25,952 nucleotides of DNA from a virus: positions 1 through 25,952 of the IMG/VR virus record IMGVR_UViG_3300006026_000087, one strand, 5' to 3'. Below the pieces are notes generated by a model that worked only from the letters and a program-made list of their open reading frames with translations, was not told the origin of the DNA and did not search any database. Of the stretch, positions 1 to 7,642 are shown piece by piece; the first letter of the stretch is position 1, and every line of letters starts with the position of its first letter. The translations under genes and the position numbers were made by a program.

Positions 1-669
1 GCAATTGATCCTGAAGAATTAGAAATGGCAAAGCAGGAAATTGGTTCTCTGACATTTGCACAGGAGTATGAAGCAGAATTTGTAAATGAAGGAACTCAGC
101 TTTTCAAATCAGATTGGTTTAAATACTATCAACCTGCTGTTCGTGGTGCCAAAATAGATGGTTTCTTGTATGAATTTGATAATATGCCTAAGTTTGCAAC
201 TGTTGACTTAGCAACTTCTACCAAACAAACTGCCGACTACACAGTATTTACAGCATTTGCACAAGATCCTGTAGAAGATAAATTGTTTGTCGTTGATATG
301 TTAAGAAAAAGAATGGAAGCTCCAGACATAATTCCTGCAATGAAACAGTTCTATAAAAAAAATAATCTTGATTGGATAGGAATTGAAAGAGCAGGATTTC
401 AGTTATCGATTATTCAGTTTGCCAGAAGAGAAGGAATCCAAGTCCGAGAGTTAAAAGCTGACAAAGACAAACGCAGTCGTGCCATACCTTTGTCTGCTAA
501 AATGGAAGGTGGACAAGTATTCTTTCCTGATGACCCAATGGTTGATTGGGTACACGAAGCTGAAAGAGAATTATTGACTTTTCCCTTAGGAGCACATGAC
601 GATATTGTTGATACGCTAGCTTATGGTGTATTAAACTTAACTAAGAGAGTGAATTGGAAAGCGTACTAG
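1..669 (+). CDS. terL: Terminase large subunit, C-terminal nuclease part (5' truncated)
   Basis: The gene enters from outside the window: the frame is open from base 1, eight codons before the first Met at base 25, so that Met is internal. The visible 222 residues hold the end of the ATPase linker and the RNase H-like headful nuclease domain. Counting from the internal Met, candidate metal-binding acidic residues are D61 in the ATVDLA strand, E121 in IGIERAG and D193 in the HDDIVDTLAYG motif near the C-terminus. This enzyme pumps DNA into the prohead and cuts the concatemer. The stop TAG is followed directly by the portal ATG, which is the usual terminase-portal order. The call rests on motifs and context; the Walker motifs lie outside the window. 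Confidence 0.93.
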   Translation, partial: AIDPEELEMAKQEIGSLTFAQEYEAEFVNEGTQLFKSDWFKYYQPAVRGAKIDGFLYEFDNMPKFATVDLATSTKQTADYTVFTAFAQDPVEDKLFVVDMLRKRMEAPDIIPAMKQFYKKNNLDWIGIERAGFQLSIIQFARREGIQVRELKADKDKRSRAIPLSAKMEGGQVFFPDDPMVDWVHEAERELLTFPLGAHDDIVDTLAYGVLNLTKRVNWKAY

Positions 670-3246
670 ATGGCAGAAAATAAAAGTTTTTACAGACGAG
701 CAGTAGAATATCTTCAGGCTCCACCACAAAGAACACAACAAAAAAGTTTTTTAGGATCAACCTCTTCGGTTGATTCAAGTATCTATGGATACAATACACA
801 ATCAGGTTTTATGCCTGACAAACTCATTAAAGAGATTGGAGATGGAACAGGCAACTCTGCTGTAGTCGCTTGTTTGAATGTACTCTCTACTTCATTCGCT
901 GAACCAAGACTAAAAGTTTATAGAGAGATAGGGGATTCAGATTATGAAATGGTTGATAGCCACCCTGTAACTACTTTAATTAACAGACCTAATCCTTACA
1001 CTTCAGGTTCTTTATTAGCACACTACATTGTTACAGCACTAAATGCTGAAGGCGATGCTTATTTATTGAAGAACAAAAATAAAGCAGGCAGAGTTATTGA
1101 ACTTGTTCCTCTTATGCCTCACTACATAAAACCAAGAGGTAACGAAAAACAATTAATTACTCACTACGAATATTATGTTAAAGACTCTAACTCACTCAAC
1201 CAAAATGAATTTGTTGTAATCCCTGCAAATGACATTGTTCATATTCGACAAGGTGTTGATCCTAATAATCACAGAAAAGGATTTGCACCACTTAAAGCTG
1301 TATTAAGAGAAATTTTAGGAGACGAGGCTGCAGGTCAGTACGCAGCTGCTTTGTTACACAACATGGCAGTACCTGGTGTTATTCTTTCTCCTAAAGATGA
1401 CGCAATGGGTGGACCTAGCCAAGATGAGGCTGAAGCGATTGCTCAAATATACAAACAAAAATTTGGTGGTTCTAATAGAGGAGCACCAATGATACTTACA
1501 GGTGCAATGGATGTAAAAGTAGTATCTTGGTCTCCAGAACAATTAAACCTTAACCAACTAAGGAGATTGCCTGAGGAAAGAGTTTCTGCAGTTTTAGGTG
1601 TCCCAGCAATTCTCGCTGGACTCGGAGCTGGACTGGAATCGGCGACATACAACAATACGAGAGAATTGAGAGAGTTCTTTACTGAACAAAAACTTATTCC
1701 TCTATGGCAAACAGTAGCTAATGAAATTACTCATCAGTTATTGCAATCAGACTTTACTGCAGATCCAAAAATATTATGTAAGTATGACCTTAATGAAGTT
1801 AGAGCTTTGGATGTAGATAAAGGCGAAATATTTAAAAGAATGCAAACAGGTGTTACAGGTGGTTGGATAACAGTAGCTGAGGCTAGAAAAGCTGTTGGTC
1901 TTGAATTTGGAGATGAACATGATGTGTTTTTACGACCACTCAACCTCGAACCTACATTACCTGAAAATTATAACAAGCCATTAGTAATGGAAGAACCTAA
2001 AGATGAGCCTGAAGATGAAATGGGCGAAGAACCAAATCCTAGAGAGGAAGAAAATGAACTGCTCATGGCTGATGGATATGACGAAGCCATCACAATTAAA
2101 GCTGTATTAGATACAACGAGTACAGAAGCTGAAGTTACAAGAGAAGGCAACATTGTTATGACACCAACTTATCTTGATAATGAAAAAGCACCTGCAATAT
2201 CAGAAAAAGTCAAAAAAACTTTAAAAGACAAAGTAGCAAAACACAATGCTTCTAATCCTAAATACAGAGCTACTTATGGAATGTTAGCTGCAGTATTTAG
2301 AAGAGGTGTCGGTGCTTATCGTACTAACCCTGCCTCAGTGAGAGGTAATGTTACAAGTGCAACCCAGTGGGGAATAGCTAGAGTGAACGCTTTTATAAAA
2401 GGACTTAAAGGTTCTTTCCCAAGAAAACCATTTGACCAAGACTTACTACCTGCAGGACATCCAAAAAGTTCTAAAGGTATTGAACTTATTGACGAATTAA
2501 AAGTATCTTACGAAGAAGCTGAAACATTATTTGAACAGGCTTTTGAAATAGAACCTGAGAATATAAAAGCAGAATCAGTAAAAGTAGGACAAGCTGTTAG
2601 TTGGTCAATAAATAAAGATCCTGATCCTCCCTCAACAGTCCATGGAATTGTAGTTTCTGTTTCTAAAGAAAATGCAACAATGAATGTTTGGGCAATCATG
2701 GAAGATGGTTCTCACAAGAAAACAGATAGAAATGTTACTATGCCAATTTCTAAACTTACTGTTATAAAAGATTTCAGAAAAGGAGATAAAGCTCCTAATG
2801 ATGTTACAAATTTTCCAGGCAGTGGCGATAATCAAAAGATAAGTATGTCGAACTCTAAGTTCAGACAGTTCCCTGATTACGCTTATGTTAAAAATCTAAA
2901 AGAAAATTATCCTGAGATATGGAGAAGAGCAGGTACAGGTGGAAACCCTCCTACTTCTTTTACAGGAAATGATGCTTTTAGAAATTGGACTAAATACAAA
3001 GCAGGAGACCGAAGTGCCTCAGTACTTTCGTGGGTAAAAAGAAGAGAACGATTTATGAATCGACACCAAGGTAACAACCGACTCAATGGAACTATTGCAG
3101 TTATGAAGTGGGGTGGTGTTACTAAGTCTGGTGTATCTGCTATGAAAAAAATTGTCAATGAACAAAAGAAGAAAATTGACGAGCGTAAAAAAAAGGCAGA
3201 ACAACTCGTAGATCAGTCTGTTAAAATAAATAGTACAGAAAGTTAA
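670..3246 (+). CDS. Portal protein with long C-terminal extension
   Basis: Residues 1 to about 430 look like an HK97/SPP1-type portal, the dodecameric vertex through which DNA passes: ACLNVLS near the start, HPVTTLINRPNP, and the VLGVPAILAGLG segment near residue 315, typical of the family. At 858 aa it is roughly twice the usual length of 400-500. After an acidic linker (about 440-470) come three further blocks: a basic block about 525-600 (RATYGMLAAVFRRG to DQDLLPAGHP), a small beta block about 633-702 (VKVGQAVSW to TMPISKL) resembling a TUDOR/DUF2945-like fold, and a basic helical block about 730-840 (FPDYAYVKNLKENYPEIW onward) ending in a Lys-rich coiled coil. These extension assignments are inference. 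It starts immediately after the terminase stop and is followed by the protease, as in HK97-like head operons. Confidence 0.9.
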   Translation: MAENKSFYRRAVEYLQAPPQRTQQKSFLGSTSSVDSSIYGYNTQSGFMPDKLIKEIGDGTGNSAVVACLNVLSTSFAEPRLKVYREIGDSDYEMVDSHPVTTLINRPNPYTSGSLLAHYIVTALNAEGDAYLLKNKNKAGRVIELVPLMPHYIKPRGNEKQLITHYEYYVKDSNSLNQNEFVVIPANDIVHIRQGVDPNNHRKGFAPLKAVLREILGDEAAGQYAAALLHNMAVPGVILSPKDDAMGGPSQDEAEAIAQIYKQKFGGSNRGAPMILTGAMDVKVVSWSPEQLNLNQLRRLPEERVSAVLGVPAILAGLGAGLESATYNNTRELREFFTEQKLIPLWQTVANEITHQLLQSDFTADPKILCKYDLNEVRALDVDKGEIFKRMQTGVTGGWITVAEARKAVGLEFGDEHDVFLRPLNLEPTLPENYNKPLVMEEPKDEPEDEMGEEPNPREEENELLMADGYDEAITIKAVLDTTSTEAEVTREGNIVMTPTYLDNEKAPAISEKVKKTLKDKVAKHNASNPKYRATYGMLAAVFRRGVGAYRTNPASVRGNVTSATQWGIARVNAFIKGLKGSFPRKPFDQDLLPAGHPKSSKGIELIDELKVSYEEAETLFEQAFEIEPENIKAESVKVGQAVSWSINKDPDPPSTVHGIVVSVSKENATMNVWAIMEDGSHKKTDRNVTMPISKLTVIKDFRKGDKAPNDVTNFPGSGDNQKISMSNSKFRQFPDYAYVKNLKENYPEIWRRAGTGGNPPTSFTGNDAFRNWTKYKAGDRSASVLSWVKRRERFMNRHQGNNRLNGTIAVMKWGGVTKSGVSAMKKIVNEQKKKIDERKKKAEQLVDQSVKINSTES

Positions 3247-3251
3247 ATTTG

Positions 3252-3272
3252 ATACTGTAGTATCTACAGTAT
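3252..3272. repeat. Perfect 9-bp inverted repeat in the portal-protease gap
   Basis: ATACTGTAG and CTACAGTAT flank a 3-nt TAT loop in the 52-nt gap between portal and protease. No U-tract follows, so it is not a standard terminator. It could be an RNA hairpin that sets processing or stability of the head mRNA, or a dimeric protein site. The symmetry is seen directly; the role is unknown. Confidence 0.6.
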
Positions 3273-3298
3273 TAATATAGATTAAGAGGTATAGGTTA

Positions 3299-4600
3299 AT
3301 GGATAAAGAAATTAAAAGTTTCGACCTCTCCATCAAAGAAGATGGAGAAGAGAAAGGTAGTGTTGAAGCTGTCTTCTCAGTATATAATAATCTCGACAGC
3401 GATGGCGATGTTGTAGTTCCTGGTGCTGTCAAATCAGGTTTTAAAGATAATCAAGTTCCAATGGTATTCGCACATAAGTGGGATCAACCAATTGGTAAAG
3501 GTGTTATCGTAGAAGGCGAAGATTCTGCTGTGTTTAAAGGTTCATTTTTTATGGACACAGAAGCAGGAAAAGAAGCATATAACTTAGTTAAATCAATGGG
3601 CGATCTTCAACAATGGTCTTTTGGTTTTAGAGTCAATGATTCAGAAGTTGGTAAATTTCAAAAAGACGATTCTGAATCTGATGTTCGCTTTCTTAAAGAT
3701 TTAACTGTTTACGAAGTATCTCCTGTCCTTGTTGGTGCAAATCAAGAAACCTATACCCTTGCAATCAAATCAGGCGAAGATACAGTTTACGAGAAAAAAG
3801 AAGAAAAAGAACCTGTTGCTTTTATGGACGACCACTTCACAACAGAAGATGAAGCTATGGCTCGTGCAAAAGAACTAGGTTGTGATGGTATTCACTCTGT
3901 CGATAGAAATGGCACTACTTACTATATGCCATGTAAAACTCACGAAGATTATGAAAAAATGTCAGCAGGTAAAGAAGCTGATGTTGAAGTAGAGAATACT
4001 GAAGAATCATCTTGCAACTGCGGTTGCAAAAAAGACGCAAAAGAAATGCACTGCTCTTATGGAGATGGTGGCAAATGTGCAAAAGAGATGGAAGATGATA
4101 AAAAAGATTTAGAAGTTTCAGAAGACGATTCCAGCGTGTCAGGAAAGCGTTTCTCTGATGAAGTCAAAGATGTGCTTGCTGCATTAGAAGACTTAATCGT
4201 TAGGTCCAAAGCTATTGGATTGTTACGAGAGAAAGATGGTAGGAAATTGTCAGAAAAGGCTACACAGGCTTTAAGGGCGATTCAAGAAGACCTTAATGAT
4301 GCTTGGGAAGAGATTGATGAAGTCATTTCTCAAGTTGGTACTGTCCCAGAAGTAGAAGAAGAAGTTGAAGCTATTGCTGAAGCTGAGGCTACAGAAGTTG
4401 AAGCACCTGAAGAAATATCTGAAGATGTTGAAATTGAAGAAGCAGAAGCAGAAGTTGTAGAAGAAGCTACTGAAGAAGTTTCTGAGGAAGAAGTAACTGA
4501 GGAAGAAGTTGATGAAGGTATAGACGAAGTAATTCTCGAAGCCCAAGTTAACATTACAGAATCGTTAATAGCCGAACAAGAACTAGAAGAAGAAATTTAA
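3299..4600 (+). CDS. HK97-type prohead maturation protease with Cys-rich and acidic C-terminal extensions
   Basis: Residues 1-155 match the U35 prohead protease fold that trims scaffold and capsid during maturation. The pattern includes AVFSVYNNLDSDGD, then H59 in FAHKW, S107 in QQWSFGF and the YEVSPVLVGAN strand with E139, giving a plausible catalytic His, Ser and acidic residue. The protein is 433 aa where about 200 is usual. Residues 175-222 form a small module with C195 and C212 (GCDGIHS, YYMPCKTHEDYE). Residues 239-260 carry a C-x-C-x-C cluster (C239, C241, C243) plus C252 and C260. Residues 349-433 are almost pure Glu/Val/Ala, as in scaffold-like delta tails. An AGAGG ribosome site precedes the ATG. 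It sits directly before the capsid gene; the C-terminal part may serve as scaffold (inference). Confidence 0.88.
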   Translation: MDKEIKSFDLSIKEDGEEKGSVEAVFSVYNNLDSDGDVVVPGAVKSGFKDNQVPMVFAHKWDQPIGKGVIVEGEDSAVFKGSFFMDTEAGKEAYNLVKSMGDLQQWSFGFRVNDSEVGKFQKDDSESDVRFLKDLTVYEVSPVLVGANQETYTLAIKSGEDTVYEKKEEKEPVAFMDDHFTTEDEAMARAKELGCDGIHSVDRNGTTYYMPCKTHEDYEKMSAGKEADVEVENTEESSCNCGCKKDAKEMHCSYGDGGKCAKEMEDDKKDLEVSEDDSSVSGKRFSDEVKDVLAALEDLIVRSKAIGLLREKDGRKLSEKATQALRAIQEDLNDAWEEIDEVISQVGTVPEVEEEVEAIAEAEATEVEAPEEISEDVEIEEAEAEVVEEATEEVSEEEVTEEEVDEGIDEVILEAQVNITESLIAEQELEEEI

Positions 4601-4618
4601 GCTATATAGGAGATTATC

Positions 4619-5878
4619 GTGTCAGATATAAAAGACCTCCGAGAAAAGCTTGCTGCTAAAAGAGTTGAATTAAAAGAACTTTTTGAATCTGCAGAAGATG
4701 GCAAGTACACCTCTGAACAAAAAGAGGAAATTTCCAAAAGAAATGAAGAACTTGCTGGACTTGTAGAACAAGTAAATCTTAAATCAGCTCAAACAAAAAA
4801 TGAGAAAGCTATGGAAGTAGATTCTCAACCACAAGAGCAAGCTTATCCATCGGAAAAAGCTGCACCTAAAACTCTTGGAGAGCAATTTGTTAATTCAGAT
4901 GCTTACAATAATTACAAGAGCAATGGTGTAAAAGGCATTGATTCCAAAGCTAACTTTAGCCCAATGGAATACAAAGCATCTCTTACAACCACAGGTTATC
5001 CACCAGAGGTTTTAAGAGAACCAGGCATACTTGAAACTGCCTTAAGAGATCCTAATGCTGTTATTAGTTTATTCGATCAAATCGAATCTACTCAAAACGC
5101 ATTTTCATATCTCGAAGAGACAACATTCTCAGACAGCGTAGCTGTTGAAAAAGCTGAGGGTGCTGCTGTTGCTGAAGGCGAACTTGCTTTCACAGAGCAA
5201 ACCGAAGCTATCAGAAAAATTGGTGTTTATTTACCAGTTACTGATGAATTGTTGTCCGATGTTGCAGGTATCCAAGGATATGTCAACTCAAGATTACAAA
5301 CAATGATCCGACTTCGTTTGGACAGCCAACTCCTCGTTGGAGATGGTACTGCTCCTAACTTAGAAGGTATCTTAGATGCAGGTAAAAGTTCTGTAGGTTC
5401 CACAGACTTCTCAGCTTACGCAGGTAACTTAGGAAGACTTGGAGCTCTATATGGAGCAATTACCAACATTCGTGTTAACGCTTTCACAGAGCCTGACGCA
5501 ATTGTCATGCACCCAAATAACTGGAATCAAGTTGTAACAGACTTAACAGGATTCGCAGGTACAGACTCTGCAGGATATGCAGCTAATGTTCCTCTATTCA
5601 TAGCATCTGGTGCTATGGGTAACGCACCTGTTGCTTCCATTTGGGGATTAAAAGTAGTTCCTACTACTGCTATCACTGAGAACACAGTTCTCGTTGGTAA
5701 ATTCGGTGGTGGAGAAGCTGCTCATGTTGTTATGAGACAAGGTATTGATTTAGCTGTCTCAGATAGCCACTCAGATTACTTTATTAAGAATCAATTAGCT
5801 ATCAGAGCAACTATGAGAGTCGGTTTCCCTGTTTACAGGCAAGCTGCTTTCCATAAGATTACAGCTTTCAATAGCTAA
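4619..5878 (+). CDS. Major capsid protein, HK97 fold
   Basis: This 419-aa protein has the layout of the HK97 capsid family. An N-terminal helical, charged delta domain (about 1-65) serves as internal scaffold. A disordered Gln/Pro linker follows, and the shell-forming domain runs from about residue 120, with the PVTDELLSDV and LRLDSQLLVGDG blocks and an IVMHPNNWNQVV strand typical of the family. By analogy with HK97, cleavage of the delta domain may fall near K119-A120 in EYKASLTTTG; this is inference. The start is GTG at 4619, eight bases after an AGGAG ribosome site, and the preceding gene is the protease expected to process it. A strong hairpin follows the stop. Confidence 0.92.
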   Translation: MSDIKDLREKLAAKRVELKELFESAEDGKYTSEQKEEISKRNEELAGLVEQVNLKSAQTKNEKAMEVDSQPQEQAYPSEKAAPKTLGEQFVNSDAYNNYKSNGVKGIDSKANFSPMEYKASLTTTGYPPEVLREPGILETALRDPNAVISLFDQIESTQNAFSYLEETTFSDSVAVEKAEGAAVAEGELAFTEQTEAIRKIGVYLPVTDELLSDVAGIQGYVNSRLQTMIRLRLDSQLLVGDGTAPNLEGILDAGKSSVGSTDFSAYAGNLGRLGALYGAITNIRVNAFTEPDAIVMHPNNWNQVVTDLTGFAGTDSAGYAANVPLFIASGAMGNAPVASIWGLKVVPTTAITENTVLVGKFGGGEAAHVVMRQGIDLAVSDSHSDYFIKNQLAIRATMRVGFPVYRQAAFHKITAFNS

Positions 5879-5891
5879 TAATCAATCGTTC

Positions 5892-5934
5892 GATAAGGGG
5901 TGGTAACACCCCTTATCAAACTTAACAAATTTTT
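5892..5934 (+). terminator. Strong hairpin after the capsid gene, possible terminator or attenuator
   Basis: GATAAGGGGTG and CACCCCTTATC form a perfect 11-bp stem (5892-5902 and 5907-5917) with a GTAA loop, 14 nt after the capsid stop. A short T-run lies only at 5930-5934, about 12 nt past the stem, so it is not a textbook intrinsic terminator. It may partially terminate, or protect the 3' end of the abundant capsid message. Confidence 0.6.
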
Positions 5935-5947
5935 AAGAAGGAAAATA

Positions 5948-6199
5948 ATGTCAGAATTTACAAAAGTTGAAAAGAATGTCTACAAGATGAAAGATGGTTC
6001 TATTTGGGAAGGTGTCCCTGCTGATTTACCAAGATCAGGTGCTTCTTTAATTGCTAAAGCAGGAAAAGAATATCCTACAGAATGGTTAAAAGAACAAGGT
6101 TGGGGTAAAAAAGCTCCTGCTAAGAAAAAAGCAGAACCTAAAAAATCATCAAAGAAAAAAGTAGAAACTAAAGCTGTAAAACCATCAGAAGATAAGTAG
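5948..6199 (+). CDS. Small basic protein downstream of capsid, unknown function
   Basis: This 83-aa protein starts at ATG 5948, six bases after an AAGAAGGAA ribosome site; an upstream in-frame start at 5900 would lie inside the hairpin and is rejected. Residues 1-50 form a compact region with MKDGSIWEGVPADLPRSG. Residues 52-83 are a Lys/Ala/Pro-rich tail with repeated KKK blocks that should be disordered and could contact DNA or RNA. It lies between the major capsid and the connector gene, a position often held by head decoration or small head proteins, but no family is recognised. Function unknown. Confidence 0.75.
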   Translation: MSEFTKVEKNVYKMKDGSIWEGVPADLPRSGASLIAKAGKEYPTEWLKEQGWGKKAPAKKKAEPKKSSKKKVETKAVKPSEDK

Positions 6200-6206
6200 G
6201 TCCTAA

Positions 6207-6893
6207 ATGGCACTTTGTACTGTTTCTGATGTAGAGAAAGTGCTAGGTATTGACTTAGGATCAACAGACGAATCTGCAGTTACTAACCTATTCATTCCTA
6301 CTGTAGAAGATTCTATCGCTAATTACATTGGGTATAACCCAAAATACTCTGCTTCAATTACTGAAATATTTGATGGAGACAAAACAGAAGATTTATTTTT
6401 AAGTCGTTCTCCTGTTATCTCTGTATCTTCAGTTACTGAAGATGGCAATGCACTCGTATCAGGTAATGATAATGATTATGTTGTCTATGCTTCATTAGGA
6501 AGACTTCGTAAAGTAGGTAGAGAAAAATGGTCTTCTGCTAAATTACAAAACATTACAGTTGTTTATTCTGCAGGTTATTCTGATGACGAAGCAACAGCAG
6601 AGGATATTCCAAAAGATATGAAGTTTATCTGTGCAAGGGCTGCAGGAAGACTAATTGTTTCTGCATTATCACTATCTTCACAACAAAGCACAGGAGAAGT
6701 AAATACAAACATTGCAGACAATACAACAGATTCAAAATTCCAAATGGTAAGAAATGAAGGAATTGGAGATTACCAGGTTACTTATGAATCTGTATTAGAT
6801 CAACTTAACGCTGAAGTATTAAATCAAAATGACAAAATGATACTTAACAAGTATAAGAGACAATATTTCACTTCAGCAGGTATACTAGACTAA
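6207..6893 (+). CDS. Head-tail connector, gp6-like adaptor
   Basis: This 228-aa protein has the pattern of the phage gp6-like adaptor that docks under the portal ring. An alpha-helical N-terminus (DVEKVLGI, then IPTVEDSIANYIGY) is followed by a beta stretch (ITEIFDGDKTEDLFLSRSPVISVSSVT), the YSAGYSDDEATAEDIPKDMKFICARAAGRLI helix and a C-terminal arm. Position after the capsid gene and before head-closure genes supports this. Its stop overlaps the next start by one base (TAATG). The family is recognised by layout rather than by a strict motif, so exact subfamily is uncertain. Confidence 0.82.
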   Translation: MALCTVSDVEKVLGIDLGSTDESAVTNLFIPTVEDSIANYIGYNPKYSASITEIFDGDKTEDLFLSRSPVISVSSVTEDGNALVSGNDNDYVVYASLGRLRKVGREKWSSAKLQNITVVYSAGYSDDEATAEDIPKDMKFICARAAGRLIVSALSLSSQQSTGEVNTNIADNTTDSKFQMVRNEGIGDYQVTYESVLDQLNAEVLNQNDKMILNKYKRQYFTSAGILD

Positions 6894-7084
6894 TGAGTGA
6901 AATTAATTTTCCAGAGGGTACTAAGCGAGAAGACGCTGTTAATGAACTTATTGATGACGAACAGTTCAAAGAAATGGTGTTAAAGCAATTCAATTATATG
7001 CGTATCAAAGGAATTAATCTTGTAGAAGATGCAGATGATATGGTAAATCTTTATCTTAAAATCTGTAAAGCTCTTGATGAATAA
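6893..7084 (+). CDS. Small acidic protein of unknown function
   Basis: A 63-aa, acidic, mostly helical protein (KREDAVNELIDDEQFKEMVL, then EDADDMVNLYLKICKALDE). It is joined to genes on both sides by TAATG overlaps, which implies translational coupling within the head operon and supports a real gene. No domain is recognised. Confidence 0.7.
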   Translation: MSEINFPEGTKREDAVNELIDDEQFKEMVLKQFNYMRIKGINLVEDADDMVNLYLKICKALDE

Positions 7085-7323
7085 TGGCTAGATACGACTA
7101 CAAGTGTTCTAAATGTGAACACATCTTTGAAGTTACCCATTCAATACACGAAGAACCAAAGGTAAAATGTGAAAAATGTAAAGCACTATCTAATAGACAA
7201 ATTAGCAGTAGGGTTAATCTCTATGGAACTGTTGGCATTGATTGGAATACTGATCCTAGTAAAGTTTCTCAATCTATGAGAGATAAGGCTAAAAAAGCCT
7301 CTAAAAGAAAAGTTAAGTTTTAA
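7084..7323 (+). CDS. FmdB-type zinc-ribbon protein
   Basis: This 79-aa protein begins with a zinc ribbon, C8-x2-C11 and C29-x2-C32, in the MARYDYKCSKCEHIFEV context typical of the FmdB putative regulatory family. The ribbon ends with residues around SNRQISSRVN, and a Lys-rich tail (DKAKKASKRKVKF) completes the protein. Members are widespread in bacteria and occur in phage head operons; their role is poorly known. It closes the head operon and overlaps the tail of the convergent SET gene by 11 bases. The family call is good; the function is not established. Confidence 0.85.
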   Translation: MARYDYKCSKCEHIFEVTHSIHEEPKVKCEKCKALSNRQISSRVNLYGTVGIDWNTDPSKVSQSMRDKAKKASKRKVKF

Positions 7324-7642
7324 CTTTGTACATTTTGTACTTTAAAGTTATTTCCTCTAATGGTTCTATGTCTCTGTTAGCAATTAAGTAATTTATATTA
7401 TCTATTTCTAACAAACGACAGTTAGGTGTATCACTATGATTTATAAATCCACCCAATGGCGTTCTAATAGGTTCATTTTCTCTTCCTTTGTTAAAAATAT
7501 GTGTTTTTCCTAATGAAATATCTTTATGTATTTTTTTAAGTGCAAACAAACCTAGACCTTCTATTTTGCTAGGCATAATAGTTAAACTATCTGGTAAAGG
7601 TCTGTAGGTCTTAGACTCCACAATAACCCTCACATTCATCAT
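7313..7642 (-). CDS. Minimal SET-domain protein (putative protein-lysine methyltransferase)
   Basis: The 109-aa protein is essentially only a SET domain, the fold that transfers methyl from S-adenosylmethionine to lysine. Key pieces in order are GLGLFALKKIHKD (29-41), FINHSDTPNC (66-75) with the NHS motif that shapes the SAM pocket, Y85 in DNINYLIANRDI, and EPLEEITLKYKMY (93-105) with the C-terminal tyrosines. The length resembles single-domain viral SET enzymes. The frame is open to 7693, but ATG-ATG at 7642/7639 is preferred because the longer form would overlap the PP-loop gene by 83 nt; the chosen start still overlaps by 32. It is the last gene of the minus-strand operon. The substrate is unknown; host or virion proteins are possible. 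Confidence 0.8.
   Translation of the reverse strand: MMNVRVIVESKTYRPLPDSLTIMPSKIEGLGLFALKKIHKDISLGKTHIFNKGRENEPIRTPLGGFINHSDTPNCRLLEIDNINYLIANRDIEPLEEITLKYKMYKVKT
7321..7350. terminator. Hairpin at the convergent FmdB/SET junction, possible terminator
   Basis: TAACTTT (7321-7327) pairs with AAAGTTA (7344-7350), and an inner GTAC pair (7328-7331 with 7337-7340) extends the stem with a bulge. It begins at the FmdB stop codon and lies inside the last codons of the minus-strand SET gene. A short T-run follows on the plus strand, and a T-rich stretch follows on the minus strand. It may end one or both transcripts; this is weak. Confidence 0.35.

Noticed and set aside
3019-3432. Minus-strand 137-aa frame across the portal/protease junction
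   Set aside because: It overlaps two strong genes, has no ribosome site, and its Ser/Phe/Leu-rich composition is typical of shadow frames.
4271-4554. Two antisense frames opposite the protease acidic tail
   Set aside because: They are low-complexity mirror images of Glu-rich codons, with no ribosome site and a strong gene on the plus strand.
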